From Hyphomicrobiaceae bacterium (GTDB lineage Bacteria; Pseudomonadota; Alphaproteobacteria; Rhizobiales; Methyloligellaceae), in assembly GCA_020637815.1 (NCBI GenBank), contig JACKJS010000001.1:1520871-1584870 (forward strand): a stretch of DNA of 64,000 bases, given 5' to 3'. Below the pieces are notes generated by a model. The model was given only the letters and a program-made list of their open reading frames with translations. It had not been told where the DNA came from and made no database searches. The position numbers and the translations under genes were made by a program. Position 1 is the stretch's first letter; each line of letters opens with the position of its first letter. Below, in pieces: positions 26,894-35,489 of the stretch.

Positions 26894-27798
26894 CAGGCGG
26901 CCTCCGCCACGGAGGCGCTCTTCGACTCGGCCAGAGCACGGTCTCTCGCCACGCGGGCCTTGCGGCGCGCGGCGAGTACGCCGTGCTTCGGCGCGAGATA
27001 GAACGCGGCAAGGAAGATCAGCGTCTGCAAGGTGACGATGATGCCGCCCGTGGCGCCGTTCAGGAAAAAGCTGAGATAGGCGCCGACGAAACTCGTCACC
27101 GTGCCGATGGCGACCGCGATAACGAGAAGCCGGTTGAACCGGTCGGTGAGGAGATAGGCCGTGGCGCCAGGGGTCACAACGAGCGCAATGACGAGACAGG
27201 CGCCGACAGTTTGCAGCGCGGCCACGGTGCAAGCGCTGAGCAACGTGAAAAAGACCAGCTTCAACGTCCGCGTCTTGAGGCCGATGCCGCGTGCATAGGT
27301 CTCGTCGAAGAATGTGACCATCAGGTCCTTCCAAATGAAGGCGAGGACCACGAAGGAAGCGGCGGCGATGATCACCACCTGAAGCGCGTCTTCATCGGCG
27401 ATCGCAAGAATATTGCCGAGCACGATTGTCTGGATGGAAACGGATGTCGGATGGAGCGAGGCCATGAGCAGGCCGAGCGCGAACAAGGTGGTGAAGACGA
27501 GTCCGATGGTTGCGTCTTCGCGCAAGCGCGAATGCTGCTTCACGAAGGCCATGCCAAGCGCCGCGAGAATACCGGCGAAGAAGGCCCCGGCCGCGAAGGG
27601 CGCGCCGATGATATAGGCGCCCGCCACACCCGGTACGATCGAATGGCCGAGCGCGTCGCCCATCAACGACCAGCCCTTCAACATGAGATAGCAGGACAAG
27701 AAGGCACACACCGCGCCGACGAGCGCGCTGACCCACATGGCCTTCCACATATAATCGTAGGTAAAGGGGACCGCGAGTTCGGCCAGGAGTGCGCTCAT
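26893..27798 (-). CDS. sitC: Mn/Fe ABC transporter permease (SitC-like)
   Basis: A 301-residue ABC-3 permease, paralogous to the following SitD-like gene (shared CYLMLKGWSLMGDALGHSIVPG and PGATAYLLTDRFNRLL). About eight helices then a short basic/Ala tail. Overlaps the ATPase gene by 4 bases and the next permease by 1 base, so the operon is tightly coupled. The two-permease ABCD arrangement distinguishes Sit/Yfe from single-permease Znu zinc systems. Confidence 0.92.
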   Translation of the reverse strand: MSALLAELAVPFTYDYMWKAMWVSALVGAVCAFLSCYLMLKGWSLMGDALGHSIVPGVAGAYIIGAPFAAGAFFAGILAALGMAFVKQHSRLREDATIGLVFTTLFALGLLMASLHPTSVSIQTIVLGNILAIADEDALQVVIIAAASFVVLAFIWKDLMVTFFDETYARGIGLKTRTLKLVFFTLLSACTVAALQTVGACLVIALVVTPGATAYLLTDRFNRLLVIAVAIGTVTSFVGAYLSFFLNGATGGIIVTLQTLIFLAAFYLAPKHGVLAARRKARVARDRALAESKSASVAEAA

Positions 27799-28739
27799 TG
27801 GTCCGCGTCCTGGTTCTTGGCGGTCTTCTTTTTGGCATCCTGTTTCTTCGCGTTCTTTTTCTTGCGCGACTTGACGCCGTAGAACACGAGCGGGCGCTCG
27901 TCGTCGGTGATGACGTTGATCCTGCGGGCATCGTCGTCCTCGTGGAGTGCGTGCCCGCCGAGTTCGAAATTCCGCAAGACGCCGCCGAAGGTGCGTTCCA
28001 AGTTTTCCTGGGTAAACGTCGAAGCGGTTGGGCCTGCCGCGAGGACCGTTCTGTTGAGAAGAACGACCTGGTCGCAGAAATCCGGCACGCTGCCCAGATT
28101 GTGGGTCGAGACGAGCATCAAGTGTCCGGCCTCGCGGAGATCGCGCAAGAGGTTGATGATCGCCGTCTCCGTCGTCACGTCGATCCCGGTGAAAGGTTCA
28201 TCCAGTAGGATGATGCGCCCTTCCTGCGCCAAGGCGCGTGCAAGGAACACACGCTTCTTCTGGCCGCCCGACAATTCTCCGATCTGCCGCTTGCGATACG
28301 CGCTCATATTCACGCGTTCCAGCGCCTCGTCGACTTTTAGGCGATCCTTCTTCGATGGGATTCGAAGAAAGTTCATGTGTCCGTAGCGGCCCATCATCAC
28401 CACGTCCTCGACGAGAACGGGGAAGTTCCAATCGACGTCCTCGCTCTGCGGCACATAGGCGACGATGTTCTGGGAGATCGCCTTTTCCACCGGCAGACCG
28501 CAAAGGCGGACTTGGCCCGCGGTCGGCGTCACGAACCCCATGATGGCCTTGAAAACCGTCGACTTACCGCTGCCGTTGACGCCCACGAGCGCGCAGATCG
28601 AACCCGGGCCGAGCTCGAACGAAGCATCCCGGACGGCCGTGAACCCGTTCGGATAGGTCACGGTCAGGTCGTTGACGGCAATACTCGCCGGCCGCGCGAC
28701 TGCCTCGCCGCGCTTCACCGTATCAAGACGGTTCATCAT
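27795..28739 (-). CDS. sitB: Mn/Fe ABC transporter ATP-binding protein (SitB-like)
   Basis: A 314-residue ABC ATPase with Walker A GVNGSGKST, Q loop, signature LSGGQKKR, Walker B IILLDEPF and switch His in STHNLG. It energises the Sit-type importer. The C-terminus carries an unusual lysine-rich tail (about the last 25 residues, KSRKKKNAKKQDAKKK...) not expected for the family. The start overlaps the end of the binding-protein gene by 17 bases. Confidence 0.94.
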   Translation of the reverse strand: MMNRLDTVKRGEAVARPASIAVNDLTVTYPNGFTAVRDASFELGPGSICALVGVNGSGKSTVFKAIMGFVTPTAGQVRLCGLPVEKAISQNIVAYVPQSEDVDWNFPVLVEDVVMMGRYGHMNFLRIPSKKDRLKVDEALERVNMSAYRKRQIGELSGGQKKRVFLARALAQEGRIILLDEPFTGIDVTTETAIINLLRDLREAGHLMLVSTHNLGSVPDFCDQVVLLNRTVLAAGPTASTFTQENLERTFGGVLRNFELGGHALHEDDDARRINVITDDERPLVFYGVKSRKKKNAKKQDAKKKTAKNQDADQ

Positions 28740-29682
28740 GTTCGAAACCCTTGGCGATCGTCTCGACGGTGACCCGTAGCAGGTCGAGATAGGTCGGCAC
28801 GGGACCGTCGGCCTGGCTCAACGAGTCCACGTACAAGACACCGCCATAGTGCGCGCCGGTTTCCTTGGCGACCTGCTTGGCCGCGCGGTCCGAAACCGTG
28901 CTTTCGGAGAAGACCACGGGAATGCCGTTCTTGCGTACGAGCTCGATCACGTGCCGAACCTGCTGGGGCGTCCCCTGCTGGTCGGCATTGATGGGCCACA
29001 GATAGGCCTCGCGCATCTTGTAATCGCGCGCCAGGTAGGAGAAGGCGCCCTCCGAGGTGACGAGCCAGCGCTTGTCTTCCGGGATTGCGGAGAGCCGCGC
29101 GCGCAGCGGCGCATCCATCGCCTTGATCTTGGCCGAATAAGCCGCGGCGTTCTTGTTGTAGGTCTCGGCGTTGTCCGGATCGTTCTCGACCAGCGCCTTT
29201 CGGATGTTCTCCACATATTGGAGGGCATTCGTCGGCGACATCCAGGCATGCGGGTTGGGCCTGCCGGTGTAGGGACCCTCGGCGATGCCCATCGGCTCGA
29301 CCCCAGCGCTCACCACGGCGCTAGGCACGTCCTTCACGTTCTGAAAGAACTTCTCAAACCAGCGCTCGAGATTGAAGCCGTTCCACAGCACGAGGTCGGC
29401 GTCCTGCGCTTTGACGATATCCCCCGGTGTCGGCTGGTAGTCGTGGATTTCCGCACCCGGCTTGGTGATGGATTCCACCACGGCGGCATCGCCCGCAACG
29501 TTCTGCGCGATGTCCTGGATCACCGTGAAGGTAGTGACCACACGGAACTTGCCGTCCGCGGACGAACCGTCTTTTGACGTCGTGCTCGAATCCGACTCGC
29601 CGCACGCCGCCAGCGCCGCAACTCCCAGTATCGCCAGCGCAGTGCAAAAGCCCCGGATTCGCCTAACACAACCCTCAGTCAA
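28723..29682 (-). CDS. sitA: Mn/Fe ABC transporter substrate-binding lipoprotein (SitA-like)
   Basis: A 319-residue cluster A-I metal-binding protein. A signal peptide ends in lipobox LAAC, so the mature protein is a lipoprotein. Expected metal ligands are visible in EIHDYQPTPGD (His), NPHAWMSP (His), a Glu in FSESTVSD and an Asp in YVDSLS. There is no His-rich loop as in ZnuA, favouring Mn2+/Fe2+ over Zn2+. The start is TTG at 29682, supported by TGGAG about 8 bases before it. First gene of sitABCD. Confidence 0.92.
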   Translation of the reverse strand: MTEGCVRRIRGFCTALAILGVAALAACGESDSSTTSKDGSSADGKFRVVTTFTVIQDIAQNVAGDAAVVESITKPGAEIHDYQPTPGDIVKAQDADLVLWNGFNLERWFEKFFQNVKDVPSAVVSAGVEPMGIAEGPYTGRPNPHAWMSPTNALQYVENIRKALVENDPDNAETYNKNAAAYSAKIKAMDAPLRARLSAIPEDKRWLVTSEGAFSYLARDYKMREAYLWPINADQQGTPQQVRHVIELVRKNGIPVVFSESTVSDRAAKQVAKETGAHYGGVLYVDSLSQADGPVPTYLDLLRVTVETIAKGFEHDEPS

Positions 29683-29739
29683 TTTCGGTCTCCAAGTACA
29701 CTAGCGGCCCTTCGGTTTCGCGATGCACCATAGCTGTAG

Positions 29740-29756
29740 TTGCAAATCATTCGCAA
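29740..29756. promoter_or_regulatory. Mur/Fur-like palindrome at the sit promoter
   Basis: The 17-base near-perfect palindrome TTGCAAATCATTCGCAA (7 of 8 pairs) lies 58 bases before the sitA start. On the reverse strand TTGCGA and TATGGT, 18 bases apart, make a plausible -35/-10 pair, so the palindrome overlaps the promoter. Sequence and position resemble the Mur/Fur boxes of alphaproteobacterial manganese transporters, implying repression when Mn (or Fe) is sufficient. The regulator is not in this window. Confidence 0.65.
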
Positions 29757-29875
29757 GTAGGATTTTGGGCAGGCTCTTCGAATAGCTGAAATGTCGCGTG
29801 CCGGTCCGCCGCGTTTTTCGGGACGGGCGTGAGGGAAGTCATGACGGATGCGCGGACGGCTGGTAAGAACGATTC

Positions 29876-31195
29876 ATGACGGCCACCGAGGGAACGCCCG
29901 CTCCATCCGCAGCACCCGACCAGCGCCGCAGCTGGACCGAGATTCTGTTCACGCGGAAGATGCTGACGTGCATCTTTCTCGGCTTCAGCTCGGGGATGCC
30001 GCTATTCGTGCTCGTGTCGCTGGTACCGCTTTGGTTGCGCGACAACGGCGTCGACCTGGCCACGATCGGCCTCTTCGCCTTGGTCGGGCTGCCCTATACC
30101 TGGAAGTTCCTGTGGTCCCCGGTCATGGACCGGTTCAAGCTCCCGTTCCTCGGACGGCGGCGCGGCTGGGCCCTGCTGACACAAGTCCTGCTCCTGGTCT
30201 CCATCGGGCTGCTGGGTCATTTCAATCCTGCGACCTCGATCCAGTCCATCGTTTGGATCGTTTTCGCCGTCGCCCTGTTCAGCGCCAGCCAAGACATCGT
30301 CATCGACGCCTACCGGCGCGAGCTCCTAGCCGACGACGAACTCGGGACGGGCACGTCGTTTTGGATCAATGCCTATCGCTTGTCGGGCCTGGTTCCAGGC
30401 TCGCTGGCGCTGATCCTGGCCGACCACCTGCCTTGGGCCACGGTGTTCTGGATCACGGCGGCGTTCATGCTGATCGGCATCGTGACGACACTGTTGGTGA
30501 AGGAGGTGAGCGATGACGCGTTAGCGCCGCACACGTTGCGCGAGGCGGTGATCGATCCGTTCGTCGAGTTCTTCAGCCGCGACGGGATCAAGGCCGGCCT
30601 CGCCATCCTCGCCTTCCTGTTTCTGTACAAGCTCGGCGACAACATGGCGACGGCGCTGGCCACACCGTTCTATCTCGACATGGGCTACAGCAAGACCGAG
30701 ATCGGCAGTGTGGCCAAATTCGCCGGACTTTGGGCCGTGCTAGCCGGTGCCACAATCGGCGGCGCGGCCATGCTCAAACTGACCATCAATAAGGCGCTCT
30801 GGATCTTCGGCCTCGTGCAACTCCTCACCATCATTCCCTATATCTGGCTGAGCCAGGCGGGGCACTCGCTGATAGGGCTGTTCGTCGTTGTGAGTGGCGA
30901 GTATCTCGCGGTTGGTCTCGGCACGGTCGCCCTCACCGCCTTCATGGCGCGGGAGACCAGCAAGGCCTTCACGGCAACCCAATTCGCGCTGTTCTCGAGC
31001 CTCATCGCCGTGCCGCGCACAGTCGCCAACGCCACGACGGGTTTCATCGTGGAAGCGGTCGGCTGGACTCAGTTCTTCTTGATCTGTACCGCCCTCGCCA
31101 TCCCAGGCATGCTTCTGCTGTTCAAGGTCGCACCTTGGAATGCGGACGACGAGGCTTCCAAGAGCGGCGCAACAGCGCCCACGGGGACGTCCTAG
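29876..31195 (+). CDS. AmpG-like MFS permease
   Basis: A 439-residue major facilitator with about 12 helices. The N-terminal GFSSGMPLFVLVSLVPLWLRD, GLPYTWKFLWSPVMDR and SASQDIVIDAYRRELL are hallmarks of the AmpG family, which imports anhydromuropeptides for cell-wall recycling. Not all AmpG-like proteins of Hyphomicrobiales are proven muropeptide importers, so the substrate is inferred. The gene ends in a 4-base convergent overlap with recR and is divergent from sitA. Confidence 0.87.
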   Translation: MTATEGTPAPSAAPDQRRSWTEILFTRKMLTCIFLGFSSGMPLFVLVSLVPLWLRDNGVDLATIGLFALVGLPYTWKFLWSPVMDRFKLPFLGRRRGWALLTQVLLLVSIGLLGHFNPATSIQSIVWIVFAVALFSASQDIVIDAYRRELLADDELGTGTSFWINAYRLSGLVPGSLALILADHLPWATVFWITAAFMLIGIVTTLLVKEVSDDALAPHTLREAVIDPFVEFFSRDGIKAGLAILAFLFLYKLGDNMATALATPFYLDMGYSKTEIGSVAKFAGLWAVLAGATIGGAAMLKLTINKALWIFGLVQLLTIIPYIWLSQAGHSLIGLFVVVSGEYLAVGLGTVALTAFMARETSKAFTATQFALFSSLIAVPRTVANATTGFIVEAVGWTQFFLICTALAIPGMLLLFKVAPWNADDEASKSGATAPTGTS

Positions 31196-31803
31196 CTGCC
31201 CATCGCCTTCCGCGCTTTGACGGCCGCGGCCAACGTGCCCTCGTCGAGATAATCGAGTTCGCCGCCGATGGGCACGCCTTGGGCGAGCCGCGATACGGTG
31301 ACGTTGCAGCCGGCCAGCTGGTCGGTGAGGTAGTGCGCCGTGGACTGACCTTCCACGGTCGCGTTCAGCGCCAGAAGAACCTCGGTGACCACCGGAGCGC
31401 TCGCGCGCTCGATCAGCTTCGGAATATTGAGATCGTCCGGACCGACGCCGTCGAGCGGCGAGAGCGTGCCGCCCAACACGTGGTAGTGCCCGTTGACGAC
31501 CGCGGCGCGCTCCAGGGCCCAGAGATCGCCGACCTCCTCCACGACGCAGATGAGCGAGCGGTCGCGGGTCTGATCCTTGCAGAGCGTGCATGGACTCTGC
31601 GTATCGATATTGCCGCAAGTCTCACAGGTGAGGATCGAGTCGCGCGTCTCTGCGAGCGACGCAGCGAGCGGGTCGAGCAATTGCTCCTTCTTCTTGACGA
31701 GGTGCAGTGCCGCGCGCCTGGCCGAACGGGGCCCCAGCCCTGGCAACCGCGCCAGAAGCTGAATCAAACGCTCGATCTCGGGACCTGCCGCAGCGCGCGC
31801 CAT
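31192..31803 (-). CDS. recR: Recombination protein RecR
   Basis: A 203-residue RecFOR-pathway protein that helps load RecA at gaps. A helix-hairpin-helix N-terminus (LARLPGLGPRSARRAALHL), a four-cysteine zinc finger (CETCGNIDTQSPCTLC) and a Toprim domain (ICVVEEVGDLWALERA) are present in order. It is the last gene of dnaX-ybaB-recR, 15 bases after ybaB, the conserved bacterial arrangement. Confidence 0.97.
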   Translation of the reverse strand: MARAAAGPEIERLIQLLARLPGLGPRSARRAALHLVKKKEQLLDPLAASLAETRDSILTCETCGNIDTQSPCTLCKDQTRDRSLICVVEEVGDLWALERAAVVNGHYHVLGGTLSPLDGVGPDDLNIPKLIERASAPVVTEVLLALNATVEGQSTAHYLTDQLAGCNVTVSRLAQGVPIGGELDYLDEGTLAAAVKARKAMGS

Positions 31804-31818
31804 GAACTTGCGCCTTGC

Positions 31819-32139
31819 CTAGAACAGCTTGAAGCCGGGCGGGATGGGAAGACCGCCGGTCAGGGCCGCCATCTTCTCCTTCATGGCTTCCTCGACCTTG
31901 CCCTTCGCATCGGCGTGCGCCGCGACGATAAGATCTTCGAGGATCTCGCTCTCGTCAGGCTTCAGCATGGAGGCGTCGATGGCGACGCCCGTCATTTCGC
32001 CCTTGCCGTTCAAGGTTACGGTGACCATGCCGGCCCCGGCGCGGCCTTCGCAGGTCATGGCTTCCATCTCGGCCTGCATCTCGTGCATGCGGCCTTGGAG
32101 CTCTTGCGCCTGCTTCATCATTTGCGTGAAGTTTTTCAT
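31819..32139 (-). CDS. ybaB: YbaB/EbfC nucleoid-associated protein
   Basis: A 106-residue DNA-binding dimer of the YbaB/EbfC family: N-terminal coiled helix MKNFTQMMKQAQELQGRM, central strands VTVTLNGKGEMTGVAID, and C-terminal helix. It lies between dnaX and recR, 63 bases after dnaX. It probably coats DNA non-specifically or regulates locally. Confidence 0.95.
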   Translation of the reverse strand: MKNFTQMMKQAQELQGRMHEMQAEMEAMTCEGRAGAGMVTVTLNGKGEMTGVAIDASMLKPDESEILEDLIVAAHADAKGKVEEAMKEKMAALTGGLPIPPGFKLF

Positions 32140-32202
32140 TCCGTTCCCATCTTATCGCGTCGTGTCGTAGTCGAGCCGTGGAGTGTCTTGGTTCGGCCCG
32201 CG

Positions 32203-34026
32203 TCAGTTGGTCCCATCGTTCGTGACCACATCCGGTTCCCCGAAGTCGCCCGAGACGTCATCGGCGTCCGGCGCCTCCGGCACGATCGCTCGAACCTCTC
32301 TAATCTTGGCGCCGGGAAAGCGGCGAAACACCTCTTGCACGGCCGGATGGCCTTCGAGCGCCTCGACTTCGCGGGCCGCCTCCGCCCGGCGCTGAGCACC
32401 AAGAGGCTCGGCGCCTTCCTTGCCTTCAACTCTCACGACGAGCCAGCGATGTCCGGTCCAGGTCTGCAGCTTTCGAGTCAATTCCTGAAGCAGGTCGGAA
32501 GCCGCGGTGGGCAAAGGATTGAGCGTGATTGCGCCCGGCTTGAAATGCACGAGGCGCACCTGTTCCAGAAGCGCGTTCTTCAGCTTGAGGTCCCGCTTCT
32601 CCTCGACCAGCGCAACAACATCCTCGAAGCTTTGCGGCATGGGACGATCCGGCGCCGGGTCTGCTTCCAGCTCGTCGCGATAGCCTTGCGGCGCGGGATT
32701 TTCGGTCTCCTCCATGACGGGCGGGGGCGTGTCCACGCGCGCGGACGCCGGCGCATCGGCGGCGGGTGCCGCCTCGCTACGCGAGCGCGCCGCTTCAGCG
32801 TTGCCGCCGGACTTGGCGTAGCGCGCCATGTCGCCGGGCGTCGGCAAGTCCGCCACATACGCCAGCCGCACTAGCACCATGTCGGCGGCGGCAAGCGGCC
32901 GGGGGCTGTTGCGCACCTCGTCATGCCCCTTGAGCAGCATCTGCCAGGCCCGCGCCAGAACCGGCATCGAAAGGCTCTTCGCCAGATCTTCGATCCGGCC
33001 GCGCTCGGCTTCGCCGGCGGCGGGGTCGATGCTCCCCATTCCGGCAGCCTTGGCGACCGTGACCGCGTGGACCGCATCGGCCAAATCGGTGATCACCTGG
33101 CCGGGCTCGGCCCCGTCGCGATCGAGCTGGCTCAGCCCTGACAGCGCCGCGCCCGCGTCGCCCTTCAGTACGGTTTCGAGCAGATCGAAGATGCGCCCCC
33201 GATCCGCAAGACCCAAGAGCTCGCGCACGGTCTCTGCCTCGATGCGGCCCGCCCCGAAGGCGATGGCCCGGTCGAGGATCGAGAGCGCATCGCGCACCGA
33301 TCCCTCGCCCGCCCGCGCGATCAGCGCGAGCGCCGCCGGATTGGGCTCGGAGCCCTCCGCCTTGGCAATGCGCGCGAGATGCGCGGTCAATGTCTCGACG
33401 TCGATCCGCCTTAGGTCGAAGCGCTGACAGCGCGACAGCACCGTCACAGGGACCTTGCGCACTTCGGTCGTGGCGAAGATGAATTTCACATGCTCCGGCG
33501 GCTCTTCGAGCGTCTTCAAGAGACCATTGAAGGCCTGCTTGGAGAGCATATGGACCTCATCGATGATGTAGACCTTGTAGCGCGCGGAATTCGGCTTGTA
33601 GTGCGCGCTGTCGATCAGATCGCGAATGTCGTCGATGCCGGTATGGGAGGCAGCGTCCATCTCGATCACATCGAGATGCCGGCCTTCCAGGATGGCGCGG
33701 CAGTGAACGCCCTCCTCCGTGATATCGATCGTCGCGCCCTCGCCGTTCGGCCCCTCATAGTTCAGCGCACGGGCCACGAGGCGCGCGGTGGTCGTCTTCC
33801 CGACGCCCCGCACGCCGGTGAGCATATAGGCCTGGGCGATCCGTCCCGACGCGAAGGCATTCCGCAAGGTGCGGACCATCGGCTCCTGGCCGATGAGTTC
33901 AGCGAACACTTGCGGCCGGTATTTGCGCGCGAGCGCCGCGTGGCTCATCGCCGCGTTATGGACTGGGTGTTCGGCTTGGTCTTCGGACATCGGGAAGTCT
34001 TCGGACATTGTGAAAATGACACTCAC
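32203..34026 (-). CDS. dnaX: DNA polymerase III subunits gamma/tau
   Basis: A 607-residue clamp-loader ATPase: Walker A GVRGVGKTTT, DEVHMLS Walker B/sensor region, SRC arginine-finger motif in LSRCQRFDLRR, then the tau-specific C-terminal part. The zinc finger found in E. coli DnaX is reduced to one cysteine (GVHCRAI), as is common in Hyphomicrobiales. No obvious A-rich slippery heptamer was seen, so a programmed frameshift to make gamma is not supported. Several N-terminal ATGs occur within 27 codons; the longest is listed and MSHAALARKYRP is an alternative. Confidence 0.95.
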   Translation of the reverse strand: MSVIFTMSEDFPMSEDQAEHPVHNAAMSHAALARKYRPQVFAELIGQEPMVRTLRNAFASGRIAQAYMLTGVRGVGKTTTARLVARALNYEGPNGEGATIDITEEGVHCRAILEGRHLDVIEMDAASHTGIDDIRDLIDSAHYKPNSARYKVYIIDEVHMLSKQAFNGLLKTLEEPPEHVKFIFATTEVRKVPVTVLSRCQRFDLRRIDVETLTAHLARIAKAEGSEPNPAALALIARAGEGSVRDALSILDRAIAFGAGRIEAETVRELLGLADRGRIFDLLETVLKGDAGAALSGLSQLDRDGAEPGQVITDLADAVHAVTVAKAAGMGSIDPAAGEAERGRIEDLAKSLSMPVLARAWQMLLKGHDEVRNSPRPLAAADMVLVRLAYVADLPTPGDMARYAKSGGNAEAARSRSEAAPAADAPASARVDTPPPVMEETENPAPQGYRDELEADPAPDRPMPQSFEDVVALVEEKRDLKLKNALLEQVRLVHFKPGAITLNPLPTAASDLLQELTRKLQTWTGHRWLVVRVEGKEGAEPLGAQRRAEAAREVEALEGHPAVQEVFRRFPGAKIREVRAIVPEAPDADDVSGDFGEPDVVTNDGTN

Positions 34027-34110
34027 GCCATGGCGTCAAACGGAGCCGACCCTGGAACGAAGGGGAGCGGAAACGCAACTCCCGCGGAGTTTACGCGACG
34101 CATGGGAAAG

Positions 34111-34215
34111 GTGGGAGGCTGGACAATCAACCCGCGAAACGCTCGTTAGGGCTGCTTCCTTCCGGACCTGACCCGGTTGGCGAGGCACGCGCCTGCCGCC
34201 AACCTCCCTGGCCCA
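34111..34215 (-). ncRNA. ffs: Signal recognition particle 4.5S RNA
   Basis: The reverse strand carries the universally conserved apical hairpin GGTCAGGTCCGGAAGG plus AAGCAGCC. The flanks fold into one long hairpin: GGGAGG near the 5' end pairs with CCTCCC near the 3' end, and CTCG with CGAG closer in. Ends are approximate. It binds Ffh to form SRP for co-translational targeting. Its place just upstream of dnaX is common in alphaproteobacteria. Confidence 0.95.
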
Positions 34216-34333
34216 CTATATCGGGGAAGCGGGGCCTTGTGGCAACCCGCAGTTCCCGCAATCGATCACATCGGCCGTGGAAGCAATGCTTTTGCCGGTT
34301 CGAACCGGCCCCGCAACAGCTCGCGGCCAGAGG

Positions 34334-35398
34334 TCAAGGAGCGAGAAACTTGAACGGCTCGGCGGGCTCGAAGCTGCCGGAGACCTCGCCCGAAAGGATC
34401 GGGTAGCTGGTGAGTTCGAGCTTCTTGGGCTTGGCTCCGTCCGACAAGTCGAGCTTGTCGAGATCGACCCAGAACAGCCCGGGATTGAACACGGAATCGT
34501 AGTAATAGCGCTTGATGCCTTGATCGGCGTAGGTCCGCCACTGCGTGGATGCGATATTGGGCCGCGTCGGATCCTTGATGCCGACCGGCACACTGACCGC
34601 GCGCATCATTGACGCAACGCTCGCGAGCGCCGTGCGTTTGTCCTCGAATTTGGGCGTTGCGCCCAGGTTGTAGGTCGCGCGCACGAAGCGATCCGCCGCC
34701 CGGTTCGTACCCGGCAGGAAGGTGCTGCCGCCGATCCCCTCCCAATAGGTGTCGATCGCCAGTTGCTGATCGTAGGGCGGCGAATTGGTCATCACCTTCG
34801 TTTCCGACCCGTGATGGACGACGAGCTTCCCGTCGAGATACTCGAAAATGGCTGAATCGCCGGATGGGTCGGACAAGGCCACATGACCCGTCGCCGCCTT
34901 GCCGTTCGGCAACGCCGGCGCCACGACAGTGAACTGCTCGGCCGTCAAAGCGTCCACGGCTTCGGAGACCGTGGCGAAGTTGTCGAGCACATATTGCAGC
35001 CACGCGCCGACCGAGATTTTCGGCTTGTCGGTGTCGGCGGGACCGTAGTCGGATTCCGCGAGATACAGGACATTGCCGACCAGACCCGCCTCGTTGATGC
35101 CATCGACCGTGGCGACGTCGTAAATCGTGGCGATGACCGAACCGTATTTCGAGGTCCACGTCACCGAGCTTTCGCCGACGCCGCCATCGCGTGCCATACC
35201 CTTGGGAAAGGCCCAGAGATTGGTCCTGGTGTCGTCGGCCCAATCCATGCTGCGGCCGACAATATAGTCGTTGCTGCCCGTCTCGTAGAGAACGCGCGTG
35301 CAGGCGTCGCTGTTTGTCACCGCGCCAGCGGCGGCCATGCCCGCCAACGCCACACCGAGAATGAGACTCCAAAGTCGGGACTGGGATTCTTTGCGCAT
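34334..35398 (-). CDS. Periplasmic linear-amide C-N hydrolase (choloylglycine hydrolase family)
   Basis: A 354-residue Ntn hydrolase of the bile salt hydrolase/penicillin V acylase family. A signal peptide of ~32 residues precedes Cys33, which would become the N-terminal nucleophile after cleavage. Arg49 and Asp52 keep the spacing of catalytic Arg18 and Asp21 of bile salt hydrolases (numbering from Cys2). Export suggests action on amides outside the cytoplasm: acyl-homoserine lactones, penicillin-type amides or other N-acyl compounds. It is transcribed alone between ffs and pheA. Specificity cannot be read from the sequence. Confidence 0.88.
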   Translation of the reverse strand: MRKESQSRLWSLILGVALAGMAAAGAVTNSDACTRVLYETGSNDYIVGRSMDWADDTRTNLWAFPKGMARDGGVGESSVTWTSKYGSVIATIYDVATVDGINEAGLVGNVLYLAESDYGPADTDKPKISVGAWLQYVLDNFATVSEAVDALTAEQFTVVAPALPNGKAATGHVALSDPSGDSAIFEYLDGKLVVHHGSETKVMTNSPPYDQQLAIDTYWEGIGGSTFLPGTNRAADRFVRATYNLGATPKFEDKRTALASVASMMRAVSVPVGIKDPTRPNIASTQWRTYADQGIKRYYYDSVFNPGLFWVDLDKLDLSDGAKPKKLELTSYPILSGEVSGSFEPAEPFKFLAP

Positions 35399-35489
35399 CT
35401 GACCTCTCCTGAAAATGGCCCAAGGTGGCAGGGCCGAACACGAATCCGGCGAAAGAATCGGTAGCGCCGGTTTATGGCACTACACCGTC

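Noticed and set aside
31135..32874. 579-codon forward frame opposite recR, ybaB and dnaX
   Set aside because: Antisense of three conserved genes with His/Arg-rich shadow composition.
32203..34026. Programmed frameshift in dnaX producing a short gamma subunit
   Set aside because: No A-rich slippery heptamer with a following stem-loop was found by eye.
34266..35441. 391-codon reverse-strand frame overlapping the choloylglycine hydrolase gene
   Set aside because: The alternative frame lacks any motif, whereas the listed frame has signal peptide and catalytic Cys, Arg and Asp.
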